Positions 51,852 to 60,666 of a DNA stretch of 64,000 nucleotides are shown one piece after another. Below the pieces are notes generated by a model. The model had not been told where the DNA came from, searched no databases, and worked only from the letters and a program-made list of their open reading frames with translations. Numbering within the stretch: position 1 is the stretch's first letter; each line of letters begins with the position of its first letter. Source of the stretch: Paenibacillus sp. SY21-1 (GTDB lineage Bacteria; Bacillota; Bacilli; Paenibacillales; Paenibacillaceae); the NCBI RefSeq assembly GCF_005222705.1, contig NZ_STGF01000011.1, positions 62,001 through 126,000 of the forward strand, given 5' to 3'. A program made the translations under genes and the position numbers.

Positions 51852-52601
51852 ATGCAAGCAATTTTGCAGGTCAAAGGGCTTACAGGCGGCTACAGCCCAA
51901 GGCGGCCCGTGCTGCACGATTTGAATTTTACGGTGAAGGCCGGAGAAATGGTCGGTCTGATCGGACTGAACGGAGCGGGCAAAAGCACGACAATCAAGCA
52001 TATTCTAGGCCTGATGAAGCCGCACAGCGGGGTGGTGGAGGTGGATGGCGTCACGCTGGAGCAGGACACGGAGCGCTATCGCTCGGCATTCGCTTATGTT
52101 CCGGAATCGCCCGTGCTGTTCGACGAGCTGACGGTTGAGGAGCATTTGCAACTGACAGGAATGGCTTACAGCGTGCATGAGGAGGCCTATGGGTCCAAAC
52201 GGGAGGAGCTGCTTAGCGAGTTTCAAATGACGCCAAAGCGCAAGGCGTTTGCTTCGCATTTGTCCAAAGGCATGAAGCAGAAGGTGATGATCATGAATGC
52301 GCTGCTTGCCAACCCGCCGCTGTATATTATCGACGAGCCTTTTCTGGGCTTGGACCCGCTCGGCATCCGTTCCCTGCTGGAGCGTCTCGTTGAGGTCAAG
52401 CAAGCAGGAGGAGCGATCCTGATGAGCTCGCATATTTTGGCGACGGTCGAAGCTTATTGCGATCGGTATATCGTAATGCATCAAGGCCGTATCGTTGCTG
52501 AGGGCACGCTGGAGGAAGTTGCGCGGACGGCTGGCGTGGAAACGAGAAGCGGATCGCTTGAGGAAGCCTTCTATCGGCTGGTAAGCGGAGGTTCCGGCTA
52601 A
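51852..52601 (+). CDS. ecsA: ABC transporter ATP-binding protein EcsA
   Basis: 249 residues closely following B. subtilis EcsA: VKGLTGGYSPRRPVLHDLNF, Walker A GLNGAGKSTTIKHI, YVPESPVLFDELTVEEHLQL, signature SKGMKQKVMIMNALL, Walker B LYIIDEPFLGLDP. With EcsB it affects protein secretion, intramembrane proteolysis through RasP, and biofilm formation. It is coupled to the next gene by TAATG. Confidence 0.95.
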   Translation: MQAILQVKGLTGGYSPRRPVLHDLNFTVKAGEMVGLIGLNGAGKSTTIKHILGLMKPHSGVVEVDGVTLEQDTERYRSAFAYVPESPVLFDELTVEEHLQLTGMAYSVHEEAYGSKREELLSEFQMTPKRKAFASHLSKGMKQKVMIMNALLANPPLYIIDEPFLGLDPLGIRSLLERLVEVKQAGGAILMSSHILATVEAYCDRYIVMHQGRIVAEGTLEEVARTAGVETRSGSLEEAFYRLVSGGSG

Positions 52602-53848
52602 TGCAAGCACATCAAACGCTGGAAGCGGTATGGGGCAAACGCGCCCGTGATTTCCGCAAGGAAATTCTGCCTTATATTCGTTATATGGGACAAAGCGGAT
52701 TTCCGGCATTTTTGTCGCTGCTGTTCGTATCGGCGACCATCGGCTATTTCAGCCTGCTCCGTCATTTGCCCGAGCAGTTCCCGTTTGCAGCGGTTGGCGT
52801 TGCCGTGTTGACGCCTGCCGTGTGCTGGAGTCCGCTGCGAACCTGGCTTGCGGCGGCCGATACGGTGTTTATGATGCCGCGGGAATCGCAAATGGGCCGT
52901 TATTTGCGGCTGTCCTTTCGACGCGGAGCCATCGGCTCCGGGCTCCTTGCGGCAGCCGCATTGGTGCTCTACCTGCCGTTTTACAGGCATGCCGAAGCGC
53001 CGATTGGAGCTGTTGCCATTGTACTGATCTCCGCTCTGCTTAGAGCCGTCCATGTTCAGGCTGCCTGGCGAGAGCGCCAGCTGTGCTGGCCGGGCATAAG
53101 GAGGCTGCTGAGAGTTTTGCGATGGACGTTAACCGGCATGATGCTGGCCGTATGGTTATCCTTTCAGCTGTGGCAGGCTGTATTATTTACCCTGCTTGCA
53201 GCGCTTTTGCTCGGATTGGTGTACAAGCTTCCTAGTCGGCATCGTTTCCCTTGGGAGCGGCTTATTGCGGAGGAGGAGCGGACACGCAAGCGGTTTTACG
53301 TATTTTTCGGCTTGTTTATCGATGTTCCTACCCTTCCGTCCGCTACTGCCCGCAGAGCGTATTTGTCCTGGCTGTTAGCGTTTATTCCATACGGCAGGCG
53401 AAGCACGTTCTCCTATTTATATACAGCTTCGCTGCTGCGCACGGAAACCGGAGGCATATTGCTGCGTTTGGCTGCACTTGGAAGCCTCGTGCTATACTGG
53501 CTAGCGGACGCCGCTTTGTTCGGCGGGTGGGGAGCGCTGCTCGCATACGGATTGTTTCTGGGGATCATCGGTCTTCAGCTAGGCGGTTTGCGCCATATTC
53601 ATCGTTATTCCGTTTGGCATCACGTGTATCCGTTGCCGGACACGCAGCGTCTGGAGCAATATGTGAAGGTGGATCGGATCGCCTTGGCCGTATGTGCGGC
53701 ATTGCTGCTCGTATTTATCGCATTCCCGCTTATCGGCAGCGGGCATCTCCTGCCTGTTCTCGTGGCGGCTGCTCTGGCGGTTCTGTATTTGGCGTTCCGG
53801 CCCGCCCGGCTGGTTAAGGCTATTCGCCGGGAAATGGACGAGGATTAA
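52601..53848 (+). CDS. ecsB: ABC transporter membrane protein EcsB
   Basis: 415-residue polytopic protein with paired hydrophobic hairpins near residues 35-75, 105-150 and 165-205 and further ones beyond residue 285. The EcsB-type features RPVTR-free cytoplasmic start (LEAVWGKRARDFRKEILPYI) and RFYVFFGLFIDVPTLPS are visible. It starts within the EcsA stop codon. Confidence 0.9.
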   Translation: MQAHQTLEAVWGKRARDFRKEILPYIRYMGQSGFPAFLSLLFVSATIGYFSLLRHLPEQFPFAAVGVAVLTPAVCWSPLRTWLAAADTVFMMPRESQMGRYLRLSFRRGAIGSGLLAAAALVLYLPFYRHAEAPIGAVAIVLISALLRAVHVQAAWRERQLCWPGIRRLLRVLRWTLTGMMLAVWLSFQLWQAVLFTLLAALLLGLVYKLPSRHRFPWERLIAEEERTRKRFYVFFGLFIDVPTLPSATARRAYLSWLLAFIPYGRRSTFSYLYTASLLRTETGGILLRLAALGSLVLYWLADAALFGGWGALLAYGLFLGIIGLQLGGLRHIHRYSVWHHVYPLPDTQRLEQYVKVDRIALAVCAALLLVFIAFPLIGSGHLLPVLVAAALAVLYLAFRPARLVKAIRREMDED

Positions 53849-54013
53849 CCGTCAGCAGATTTGGTGGAATACGGCCAATTGACTCGCATAAGCTATAAAA
53901 ATGCCGTAAAGGGCCGTCGTCATTCGAGGCGGCTCTGCTTCTGCAATAGGGTTGCGCAATCTTTGGGAGAAGGGCGAAGCTCACTATTTATTTCTCTATT
54001 TCCATATTATATA

Positions 54014-54042
54014 TTGTATTTAGCCTAGCAATCTCCTATAAT
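54014..54042 (+). promoter_or_regulatory. Sigma-A promoter upstream of the DUF4234 gene
   Basis: TTGTAT (54014-54019), 17-bp spacer, TATAAT (54037-54042). The rest of the 313-bp gap after ecsB shows nothing else, only AT-rich DNA. Confidence 0.65.
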
Positions 54043-54161
54043 GAAATTGTCGTTTTTGGTAATAAATTGATGATTAAGCGCGGCTTTTTCATAGAAACGG
54101 CTGACGGCATATTCAAGACAAGAAAACTTGTCTGGAAATATAAAAGATAGGATGATGCTTT

Positions 54162-54500
54162 TTGGTTAATGAGAGAAGCGTGGTTATGGCACTTTTACTA
54201 ACGCTGATAACATGCGGGATTTACGGTATTTATTGGTTTATTGTACTAACAAATGAGGTTGGCACGCTTAGCGGCGACCATGAGTTTTCGGGCGTTAAGC
54301 ATTTTTTGCTGAGCTTGATCACATGCGGCATCTGGAGTATTGTCTGGGCCTACCAAGTCGGTCAGCAGGTGGCGAAGGCTCAGCAGCAGCGCGGCTACCC
54401 GGCGAACGACAACTCTGTTCTGTATTTGATTCTCTCGATATTCGGTTTTGGCATAGTCGTGTACTGTCTGGTACAATCAGATGTCAATAAATTGGCCTAA
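54162..54500 (+). CDS. DUF4234 small membrane protein
   Basis: TTG 54162 start keeps the conserved N-terminus VNERSVVMALLLTLITCGIY. 112 residues with three membrane segments and a repeated LLTLITCGIYGIYWF / LLSLITCGIWSIVWAYQVG pattern typical of DUF4234. Function unknown. It overlaps the next gene by 20 bp. Confidence 0.82.
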   Translation: MVNERSVVMALLLTLITCGIYGIYWFIVLTNEVGTLSGDHEFSGVKHFLLSLITCGIWSIVWAYQVGQQVAKAQQQRGYPANDNSVLYLILSIFGFGIVVYCLVQSDVNKLA

Positions 54501-54888
54501 GTGGAACGAACAATGGAAGAATCCCAAGCTGATTTGGGGTTCTTCTCTTGCTATTGGCGGGGTATTGTACTTAAAAGCGTGGCTGCCGCTAACCGGTTTG
54601 GGCGTGCCTTGCCCTATTCATGGCTTGACAGGGCTTTATTGCCCCGGTTGCGGAATTACGAGGGCGGCGATGGCCTTGCTGGAGGGGGATGCCGCGCAAT
54701 CCTTTCGCTACAATGCGCTTCTTTGGGAGGTGCTCCCGCTTTATGCCGCGTATGTCATCTCCGTCAAAAAGCGCAAGGACCGCTTGGCAAAGGGATTAAT
54801 GTGGGGAATGCTTATCTCCGCAATCCTGTTTGGCCTGCTGCGCAATATCCCGCTATTTGCTTGGCTCGCGCCAACCGTTATACGCTAA
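54481..54888 (+). CDS. DUF2752 membrane protein
   Basis: 135 residues with the family hallmark CPIHGLTGLYCPGCGITRAA (about 43-62) and two to three membrane segments. DUF4234/DUF2752 pairs are frequent in Firmicutes; the CPxCG motif may bind metal. Function unknown. Confidence 0.87.
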   Translation: MSINWPKWNEQWKNPKLIWGSSLAIGGVLYLKAWLPLTGLGVPCPIHGLTGLYCPGCGITRAAMALLEGDAAQSFRYNALLWEVLPLYAAYVISVKKRKDRLAKGLMWGMLISAILFGLLRNIPLFAWLAPTVIR

Positions 54889-55075
54889 CACCGGGGCGTG
54901 TCTGAGAACGCTGAGGACCGCACATTTTGTCGAATTTTCGTTCCATGCAAGGCGCGTTTGTGAAGGTGTACCGGGGATACATCAAGCAAACGGAACGAAG
55001 CAGGGGGCGAAAAGGCGGTGAAAGGTGCCTCTGAACGGGAGTTCAGACTCGCCCTAACAAAATGGACGTTTTCCC

Positions 55076-55107
55076 GCAAAAAAGAGCTGCCTCGAAGGCA
55101 GCTCTTT
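55076..55107 (-). terminator. Terminator of the aminotransferase gene
   Basis: AAAGAGCTGCC-TCGAA-GGCAGCTCTTT; on the minus strand it is followed by a T-run. The stretch 54889-55075 has no gene I can support. Confidence 0.85.
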
Positions 55108-55203
55108 CATTTAAAGGAACGCTATGTCTCCGCCAAACACGGCACGATTCGCCATAGCAAGGCGACTGACAGTCGTTTTCGCTTGCTAGAACAAGCTGCA
55201 AGA

Positions 55204-56502
55204 CTATTTCGCGCTTACTTCGTTGACCGCTTTGTAAATCGTATCGTACAGCTCTTCCAGATACTGCTCCTCGATACAGGAGAATGCGACGCGAAGGTCG
55301 GTTTTGCCAAGCGCGATCGTGCCGATGCCATATTCATTGAGAAGGTGAATGCGAACGGCTTCAGCTTCGACCCCGGTCAGCTTGAGGCACATAAAGTAAC
55401 CGGAGTTGAACGGGTAGTAGGGAAGCGTGTCGCCGTAACGTCCGCTGTCGAGCAGCTCCTTCACGCGGTTGGCGCGGCTTTTCATGATTTCATATTTCTC
55501 GGCCTTCTGGGCGTCGAAATCAGGCGATGTGAGCGCGTGCAGCACAAATGTCTGCGACGGATGCGGACCGCTTGAAATCGTTGCGCGAATAATGCCTAGC
55601 GTCTTCTGCTCCAGCGCGGCAAGCGTTGCGGCCGAGGAGGAGGCATACGTAATAAAGCCTACGCGGAAGCCCCATACATATTCCTCTTTGGTTGCGCCGT
55701 CTACCTTGACCGCCAGTACGCGCGGATGCAGGTCAGCCAGCTGGGAGAACAGCGATTCATGCAGCGAGTCTTCGAAAAAAAGACCAAAATAAGCGTCATC
55801 GGTGACTGCAACGATGTTGACGCCTGCTTCAGCCGCATCGCGAATCGCGGCTACAATTTCCTCGCCTTCCGCGGCGTCAGGCGTATAGCCCGTCGGATTG
55901 TTCGGGAAGTTCAGGACGACGATCGCTTTGCCCTTGTCTTTCTGGGCAAGCAATGCATCGCGAAGTCCCTCGCTGTTAAAGCGGGTTTGCGCATTGTACA
56001 GCGGGTATTCCACAATGTTCGCGCCACGGCGGACACCGAAAGTCAGCTCATAGTTTTCCCAGTTTTTATCGGGTATAACGACCGCATCGCCTTCATCGGC
56101 GAACAGATCGGCCACAATGCTTAGGCCGTGCGTAAGCGCGTTCGTGACGACCGGATTGCCGAATCCTTTGGCTTCAAGCGCAGGATTTTCCTTGATCATC
56201 TTTGCGCGCCATGCGGCACGCAGCTCCGGTTTGCCGGCAGGCGGAGCGTATTCATATATGTCTTTCGGATTGTAGGAGGAAAGCGTGTCTTGAATAACCT
56301 TGAGATGCATAGGTTGCCCGCCCTCGGTTGCAATGCCGATTGTCGCGTTAAATTTGGTTGCCTTCGTCTTAGCCTCGGCGGATTGACTGAGTATGCCCTC
56401 CTTTGGAAAGTAAATCGCTTTGCCAAGGTTCGATAGCATCGCATAGACGTTTGAGTTTTCCAATTGCAAGGTCTCGTTTAACTGCTGAGCAAGTGGGTTC
56501 AT
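55204..56502 (-). CDS. Class I/II aminotransferase
   Basis: 432 residues, fold type I PLP enzyme: IYEYAPPAGKPELRAAWRAK, VTNALTHGLSIVADLFADEG, LNFPNNPTGYTPDAAEGEEI, VTDDAYFGLF and the PLP lysine in VDGATKEEYVWGFRVGFIT, ending LRVAFSCIEEQYLEELYDTI. Substrate unclear; it is somewhat longer than aspartate aminotransferases. It diverges from the AraC gene. Confidence 0.9.
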   Translation of the reverse strand: MNPLAQQLNETLQLENSNVYAMLSNLGKAIYFPKEGILSQSAEAKTKATKFNATIGIATEGGQPMHLKVIQDTLSSYNPKDIYEYAPPAGKPELRAAWRAKMIKENPALEAKGFGNPVVTNALTHGLSIVADLFADEGDAVVIPDKNWENYELTFGVRRGANIVEYPLYNAQTRFNSEGLRDALLAQKDKGKAIVVLNFPNNPTGYTPDAAEGEEIVAAIRDAAEAGVNIVAVTDDAYFGLFFEDSLHESLFSQLADLHPRVLAVKVDGATKEEYVWGFRVGFITYASSSAATLAALEQKTLGIIRATISSGPHPSQTFVLHALTSPDFDAQKAEKYEIMKSRANRVKELLDSGRYGDTLPYYPFNSGYFMCLKLTGVEAEAVRIHLLNEYGIGTIALGKTDLRVAFSCIEEQYLEELYDTIYKAVNEVSAK

Positions 56503-56712
56503 GGACTATATTCCATCCTTCCGCAATCATTCATTTAAAATTTAGTAAACAGGTATTGACTGTGTCGGGTGCTATTATAACATTTTTTTAATGCCTGGAG
56601 CCATGAACAAAGCAAATATTTTTGAACAATCGACGGCTTGCACAATAGATTGAAGCTGGTGTATGATGTCGGCAGAGTATAATATGAAAGATTAGGCAGG
56701 GGAGGAAGCCCT

Positions 56713-57498
56713 ATGCTGCATATTTCGCCTGATTCGTTAGTCTTGCTGCCCGCTTTCGCCAAAATCGTGTGCGAGCCGGGCTGGAGATGGGCGAGGCGCG
56801 AGAAGCCGATGGCTAACTTTGATTTATTCTACGTCTGGAACGGAGAAGGGGAAGTGGAGGTCAACGGCACTCATTATGAAGTGGGACCGGGAAGCTGCTT
56901 TTTGTTCCGGCCGGGCGATTATACGAGCGCGACCCACAATCCGCAAAAGCCGCTGGTGCTTTCCTATATTCATTTTGGCGTGAATGAGCCGGTCGACTCT
57001 GTTCCGCAGAGATACCGGCAGCTGACCGATACGGTTGATTTCGAGTATATGCTGTCCCGTTATGTCAGGCTGTTTCTTGTCCAGACGTTTGCGGCAGAGG
57101 AAGAGGGGAGGCTAATTCTCAAGCAGCTGATGATTCATCTGCTGCGGGAGGACAGGCAGCTGCCGGTTGAGCGCAAGGCGAGCAATCAGTTGACGGAGGC
57201 GATCCATGAGGTGGCCAATTTCGTCAGACAAAATCCGGGCATCGCCCATCGGGTCGAGGATTTGGCCATGCGGGCTCAGCTGTCGCCGCGTTATTTCTCA
57301 ATGAAGTTCAAGGAATTGATCGGCATGTCCGTCCAGACGTACATGATACGGACGCGGATTGAACGGGCGCAGCATTTGCTGATGCACGCAGGCATGAACG
57401 TGACTGAGGTAGCGGACGCGCTTGGCTACCGCGATATTTTTTTCTTCAGCAGACAATTCAAACAATACACCGGCCGCAGCCCCTCTGAGATCAGGTGA
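56713..57498 (+). CDS. AraC-family regulator with cupin domain
   Basis: 261 residues. The N-terminal half is a cupin (FYVWNGEGEVEVNGTHYEVG followed by PGSCFLFRPGDYT), the C-terminal 100 residues hold two helix-turn-helices (VEDLAMRAQLSPRYFSMKFK and MNVTEVADALGYRDIFFFSR), ending in QFKQYTGRSPSEIR. These typically sense a sugar. The 210-bp upstream gap contains TTGACT at 56555 but no certain promoter. Confidence 0.92.
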   Translation: MLHISPDSLVLLPAFAKIVCEPGWRWARREKPMANFDLFYVWNGEGEVEVNGTHYEVGPGSCFLFRPGDYTSATHNPQKPLVLSYIHFGVNEPVDSVPQRYRQLTDTVDFEYMLSRYVRLFLVQTFAAEEEGRLILKQLMIHLLREDRQLPVERKASNQLTEAIHEVANFVRQNPGIAHRVEDLAMRAQLSPRYFSMKFKELIGMSVQTYMIRTRIERAQHLLMHAGMNVTEVADALGYRDIFFFSRQFKQYTGRSPSEIR

Positions 57499-57586
57499 CC
57501 GTTCCTTTTCACGCATGTTTTTTATTTTTTTATAAAAAAATATGAAGCTATCCTCAAAGTGTTCGCATTATTGAGGGGTGTCGCGT

Positions 57587-57646
57587 ATGACAAGCGAAAG
57601 GACTTCAATTTCCACTTTAAAGTGGAAATTGAAGTCCTTTTTTTGA
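57587..57646 (+). CDS. Possible 19-residue ORF across a long palindrome
   Basis: ATG 57587 follows GAGGGGTG and opens MTSERTSISTLKWKLKSFF, which ends at the base of the terminator hairpin. Its mirrored sequence is dictated by the palindrome, so coding function is doubtful. Confidence 0.2.
   Translation: MTSERTSISTLKWKLKSFF
57597..57644 (+). terminator. 44-bp perfect palindrome with T-run
   Basis: Arms 57597-57618 and 57619-57640 are perfect complements of 22 bp each with no spacer, followed by more Ts. It lies about 100 bp after the AraC gene and would terminate plus-strand transcription. The remainder of 57499-57824 shows nothing else I can support. Confidence 0.75.
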
Positions 57647-57824
57647 AACCGATAGGCTTCTAGTGAGGTTTGAAAAAAGCATAAAGCGACGTTTGGGACT
57701 GCCGCTCTTGCCTTCCAAGGCGGCGTGATCGCTCCTGCGCTAAGAAGGGTTCTCCTGTTGTGACCATCATCACCCGGCCCGCAAGAGCGTTGCCCATGAT
57801 TGTGCAGGGGGGAATTGCGGGCAG

Positions 57825-58637
57825 CTATTCCCTGAGGGCGGCAGCTGTGCTTTTACCGGTCTGCAATCCGAGCCTCTCGCCCATACGGACCTTTACCCCC
57901 GGCTTCATATCGCTTCTCGGCTCAAAGCTGCCATCCTCCATCAGGAGCACGACCGTCGATCCGAATTCGAAGCATGCAAGCTCATCGCCGCGGCGCAAAT
58001 CATCCTTCATAGGCAAAATATAACGAATGCTGCTTACGTTCATCGCCCCTACCTTAATGACGGCTACCTCGCCGTCGGCATTGCTCATATATGTAATCAA
58101 TCGTTCGTTGCGGCTGAGCACGCGGCGCATATGCCGCAAGCCAAAATCGTTCACGGGATAGACCTTGCCAGGCAAATGCTCGCGCTCGACCACATGTCCG
58201 GTCACCGGCACATGAATGCGATGATAGTCGGTAGGGCTCAAATAAAGAACCAGATAATAGCCGGACATGTAATTAGCGGCGCGCGGAGAACCGCCGAGCA
58301 GCTCGTCAACCGTATAATTTTGTCCCTTGACGTTTAATAATGTCCCCTGCTCTATAGAGCCTGCACCCGTAACCAGCGCATCGACAGGACTGACGAGCGA
58401 CTGCCGTCCATCATCGATTTGGCGGGCGCCGGGCTTCAGACGACGTGTGAAAAATTCATTGAGCGTTCTGTATTCGCTTAGCGCTTTCTCTGCTTCGTCG
58501 ACCTTAATGCCGTAGGCAGCGGCGAATCGCGGGATAAAATGACGGCTTGCAGCCGATTGCGCAAATCTGCCGGTTATTCGAGAAATCCATTTGCGCGAGC
58601 TTAACTCTGTCATGGAACGAAGCAGCCATTTGGTCAT
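57825..58637 (-). CDS. psd: Phosphatidylserine decarboxylase
   Basis: 270 residues. YRTLNEFFTRRLKPGARQID, VSPVDALVTGAGSI, LSPTDYHRIHVPVTGHV (with the catalytic D-H) and the pyruvoyl self-cleavage site as CFEFGSTVVLLME (FGST replacing LGST, cleavage before Ser). It makes phosphatidylethanolamine at the membrane. The start has only a distant AAAGGACG ribosome site. Confidence 0.95.
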   Translation of the reverse strand: MTKWLLRSMTELSSRKWISRITGRFAQSAASRHFIPRFAAAYGIKVDEAEKALSEYRTLNEFFTRRLKPGARQIDDGRQSLVSPVDALVTGAGSIEQGTLLNVKGQNYTVDELLGGSPRAANYMSGYYLVLYLSPTDYHRIHVPVTGHVVEREHLPGKVYPVNDFGLRHMRRVLSRNERLITYMSNADGEVAVIKVGAMNVSSIRYILPMKDDLRRGDELACFEFGSTVVLLMEDGSFEPRSDMKPGVKVRMGERLGLQTGKSTAAALRE

Positions 58638-58718
58638 GCTTGAACCGTCACGTCCTTTCCTGCGGGAGTGCTGACTCCCATCATCCAGCCTTCAGTTTGA
58701 CATAATCGGTCGGAATTT

Positions 58719-59486
58719 TCAATATGCGGCGCCTGGCGGCTTCTTGCTGCCGCGCAGCAGCAAATAGGCGGAACAGGCCGCGATGATGCCGGCGCCGATA
58801 AAGCAGGACAGCATCACTGCATCAGGCTGACCGTCCTTGACTCCGATTGCAATGAACGACCAGACGAATACGAGCATAAAAAAGGGATCGCGGTGGAAAA
58901 AACCGATCGCAAGCGCCAGCAGAAGCGCCGCTGCAAGCAGAATAATCGTCCAAGCTTCGGCGGACAGTCCTAGCCCGTTCCAGTTAGCCGCATGCAGCAC
59001 AACCGTAACATTCACAATAGTAGCGTTGCTGATCCAGCCCAAATAGATGCTGAACGGAAGCAGGACAAGCGCGCGGTCTGCGCTGGTCGGAACGGGAGGC
59101 TGACGGCGTACCGGAACGTAGACGGCGATAAGGGACAGCAGCAGCGCGAACATAATAAAAACGCTGCTAGACAAAAACTCGTAATGCCAGACGACGATCC
59201 AGCCTGCATTCATTAGACAGCTAATGAAGAACCAGGGTCCGATACGCGCAGTCAACGGGCTTTGCTTGCCTCGTGCAGTGAACGGGTATATGACGAAGCC
59301 GATCAGCAGGAGATAAATAAGCGACCAAATAGAGAACGCGTAAGGAGCGGGAGTAATGAGCACCGGATATTGGGCCGACAGCTCGCCGGTCGTTTTGCCG
59401 CCAAGCGGCAGCCAGACTGCAAGTGCGTTGATCGCCAGCATGAGCACCAGCCCTGCAGCGTTCCACCAGCGGTAAGGATTAGTCAT
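58719..59486 (-). CDS. TspO/MBR-like tryptophan-rich membrane protein
   Basis: 255 residues with seven or eight membrane segments. ITPAPYAFSIWSLIYLLLIG and LLPFSIYLGWISNATIVNVT with several Trp residues recall the extended TspO/DUF-type family rather than classical five-helix TspO (about 160 residues). Ribosome site AAGGAGG before ATG. Ligand unknown. Confidence 0.8.
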   Translation of the reverse strand: MTNPYRWWNAAGLVLMLAINALAVWLPLGGKTTGELSAQYPVLITPAPYAFSIWSLIYLLLIGFVIYPFTARGKQSPLTARIGPWFFISCLMNAGWIVVWHYEFLSSSVFIMFALLLSLIAVYVPVRRQPPVPTSADRALVLLPFSIYLGWISNATIVNVTVVLHAANWNGLGLSAEAWTIILLAAALLLALAIGFFHRDPFFMLVFVWSFIAIGVKDGQPDAVMLSCFIGAGIIAACSAYLLLRGSKKPPGAAY

Positions 59487-59596
59487 AGCGTGTTCCTCCT
59501 TGATTGTGGTTTCCTTTTAAGTATAGGCATTGCACAAATATACGTCTTCTGTTTTTGCGCGAACCGTCAGCTACGCCACCGGGAGGGGTGTCAAGG

Positions 59597-59625
59597 TTGA
59601 CGGTTACAGTCGTCTACTATAAGTA
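59597..59625 (+). promoter_or_regulatory. Possible promoter of the small membrane protein gene
   Basis: TTGACG (59597-59602), 17-bp spacer, TAAGTA (59620-59625). Confidence 0.4.
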
Positions 59626-59783
59626 TGTACACGAAATGTCGCCTATTTATTCAATAACTTTTTTTAAGCAAAAGAGGGCCAAGCCGATGTATAGGCGGAT
59701 ACGGGAGAGTGCGTATACATGCAATCCGTGCTAGGCGTATAGCGCTGCGGCTTCATGTCCACAATGAGTTTGAGGTGAATCAG

Positions 59784-60080
59784 ATGTGGATAATCGGAAT
59801 CGTCCTGGCAGCGGGGGCCATTATAATTGCCCTGCTTATTCGCTATAGCTCAATTGCCGGAAAAGCGATCGATACAATAGCTGCGCTCGCTTTTTTTACG
59901 TTTGCTGTCATCGCTGCGGATGTGGTCCGAGGCACGCTTGCGCATGATACAGTATTTATGACGGAAGTGCATCGCGTTTTGCTGAACCGATGGTTTCTGG
60001 CTAGCGCGTCGTATGTTGGAACCTACACGCTTGCAAGGCTTGTTTTGCTCATATGGCAAAAGCCCGACAAGTTGACTTGA
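59784..60080 (+). CDS. Small membrane protein of unknown function
   Basis: ATG 59784, five bases after GAGGTGA, gives 98 residues with three hydrophobic segments (IIGIVLAAGAIIIALLI, IAALAFFTFAVIAADVV and WFLASASYVGTYTLARLVLL). No family recognised. A stem-loop overlaps and follows its stop (60059-60094). Confidence 0.65.
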   Translation: MWIIGIVLAAGAIIIALLIRYSSIAGKAIDTIAALAFFTFAVIAADVVRGTLAHDTVFMTEVHRVLLNRWFLASASYVGTYTLARLVLLIWQKPDKLT

Positions 60081-60187
60081 ACTTGTCAGGCTTATAGGCT
60101 GCCGGCCAATATGCCGTTTCCTCCCGCGATCCTCCAGTTGCCCTTAAAGGCCGAAGGTAGAATTAGTGGACCGGCATATTAGCTTTG

Positions 60188-60470
60188 CCCTTAGGAGCTC
60201 GAGAGAGGCGTCTACAGTAACTTTTTTAATCCATTCGGCCCTTAGGAGCTCGAGAGAGGCGTCTACAGTAACATTATTAATCCATTCGGTCATTAGGAGG
60301 TCGAGTTAGGCGTCTACAGTAACATTATTAATCCATTCAGCTTTTAGGAGCTCGAGTTAGGCGTCTACAGTAACATTATTAATCCATTCGGCTTTTAGGA
60401 GGTCGAGTGAGGCGTCTACAGTAACATTATTAATCCATTCGGCCCTTAGGAGGTCGAGAGTATCGTCTAT
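60188..60470. repeat. 51-bp tandem repeat, about 5.5 copies
   Basis: The word TTAGGAG begins at 60191, 60242, 60293, 60344, 60395 and 60446, exactly 51 bp apart; between lies a conserved GGCGTCTACAGTAACATTAT. On the minus strand each unit reads as 17 codons, L-(D/E)-L-L-(K/R)-A-E-W-I-N-N-V-T-V-D-A, but two to three copies carry an in-frame TAA, so no intact long protein exists. No spacers, so not CRISPR. Occupies most of the 60081-60666 gap. Confidence 0.9.
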
Positions 60471-60666
60471 GGTTCTTCGAGGAAAGGCTGACACGCTGTC
60501 GTGATGCTCCGGGATACGAAGGTCGAAAAGCGGCTGCCGGTGTTCATTCTCCTGGTACGGATTCCACTCGACAGGATGCAAGCTGATCGGTTAGGTAGAA
60601 ACAGGTTGCAGCGGGTAACGCTCTCGCTTAAGATGGTAGGGGGACATAGCGGAAGGGGATGAAAGC

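Noticed and set aside
60188..60470. CRISPR array
   Set aside because: The 51-bp units are contiguous copies without unique spacers and no cas genes are near.
60357..60581. Intact repeat protein on the minus strand
   Set aside because: TTG start without ribosome site and in-frame stops in later repeats.
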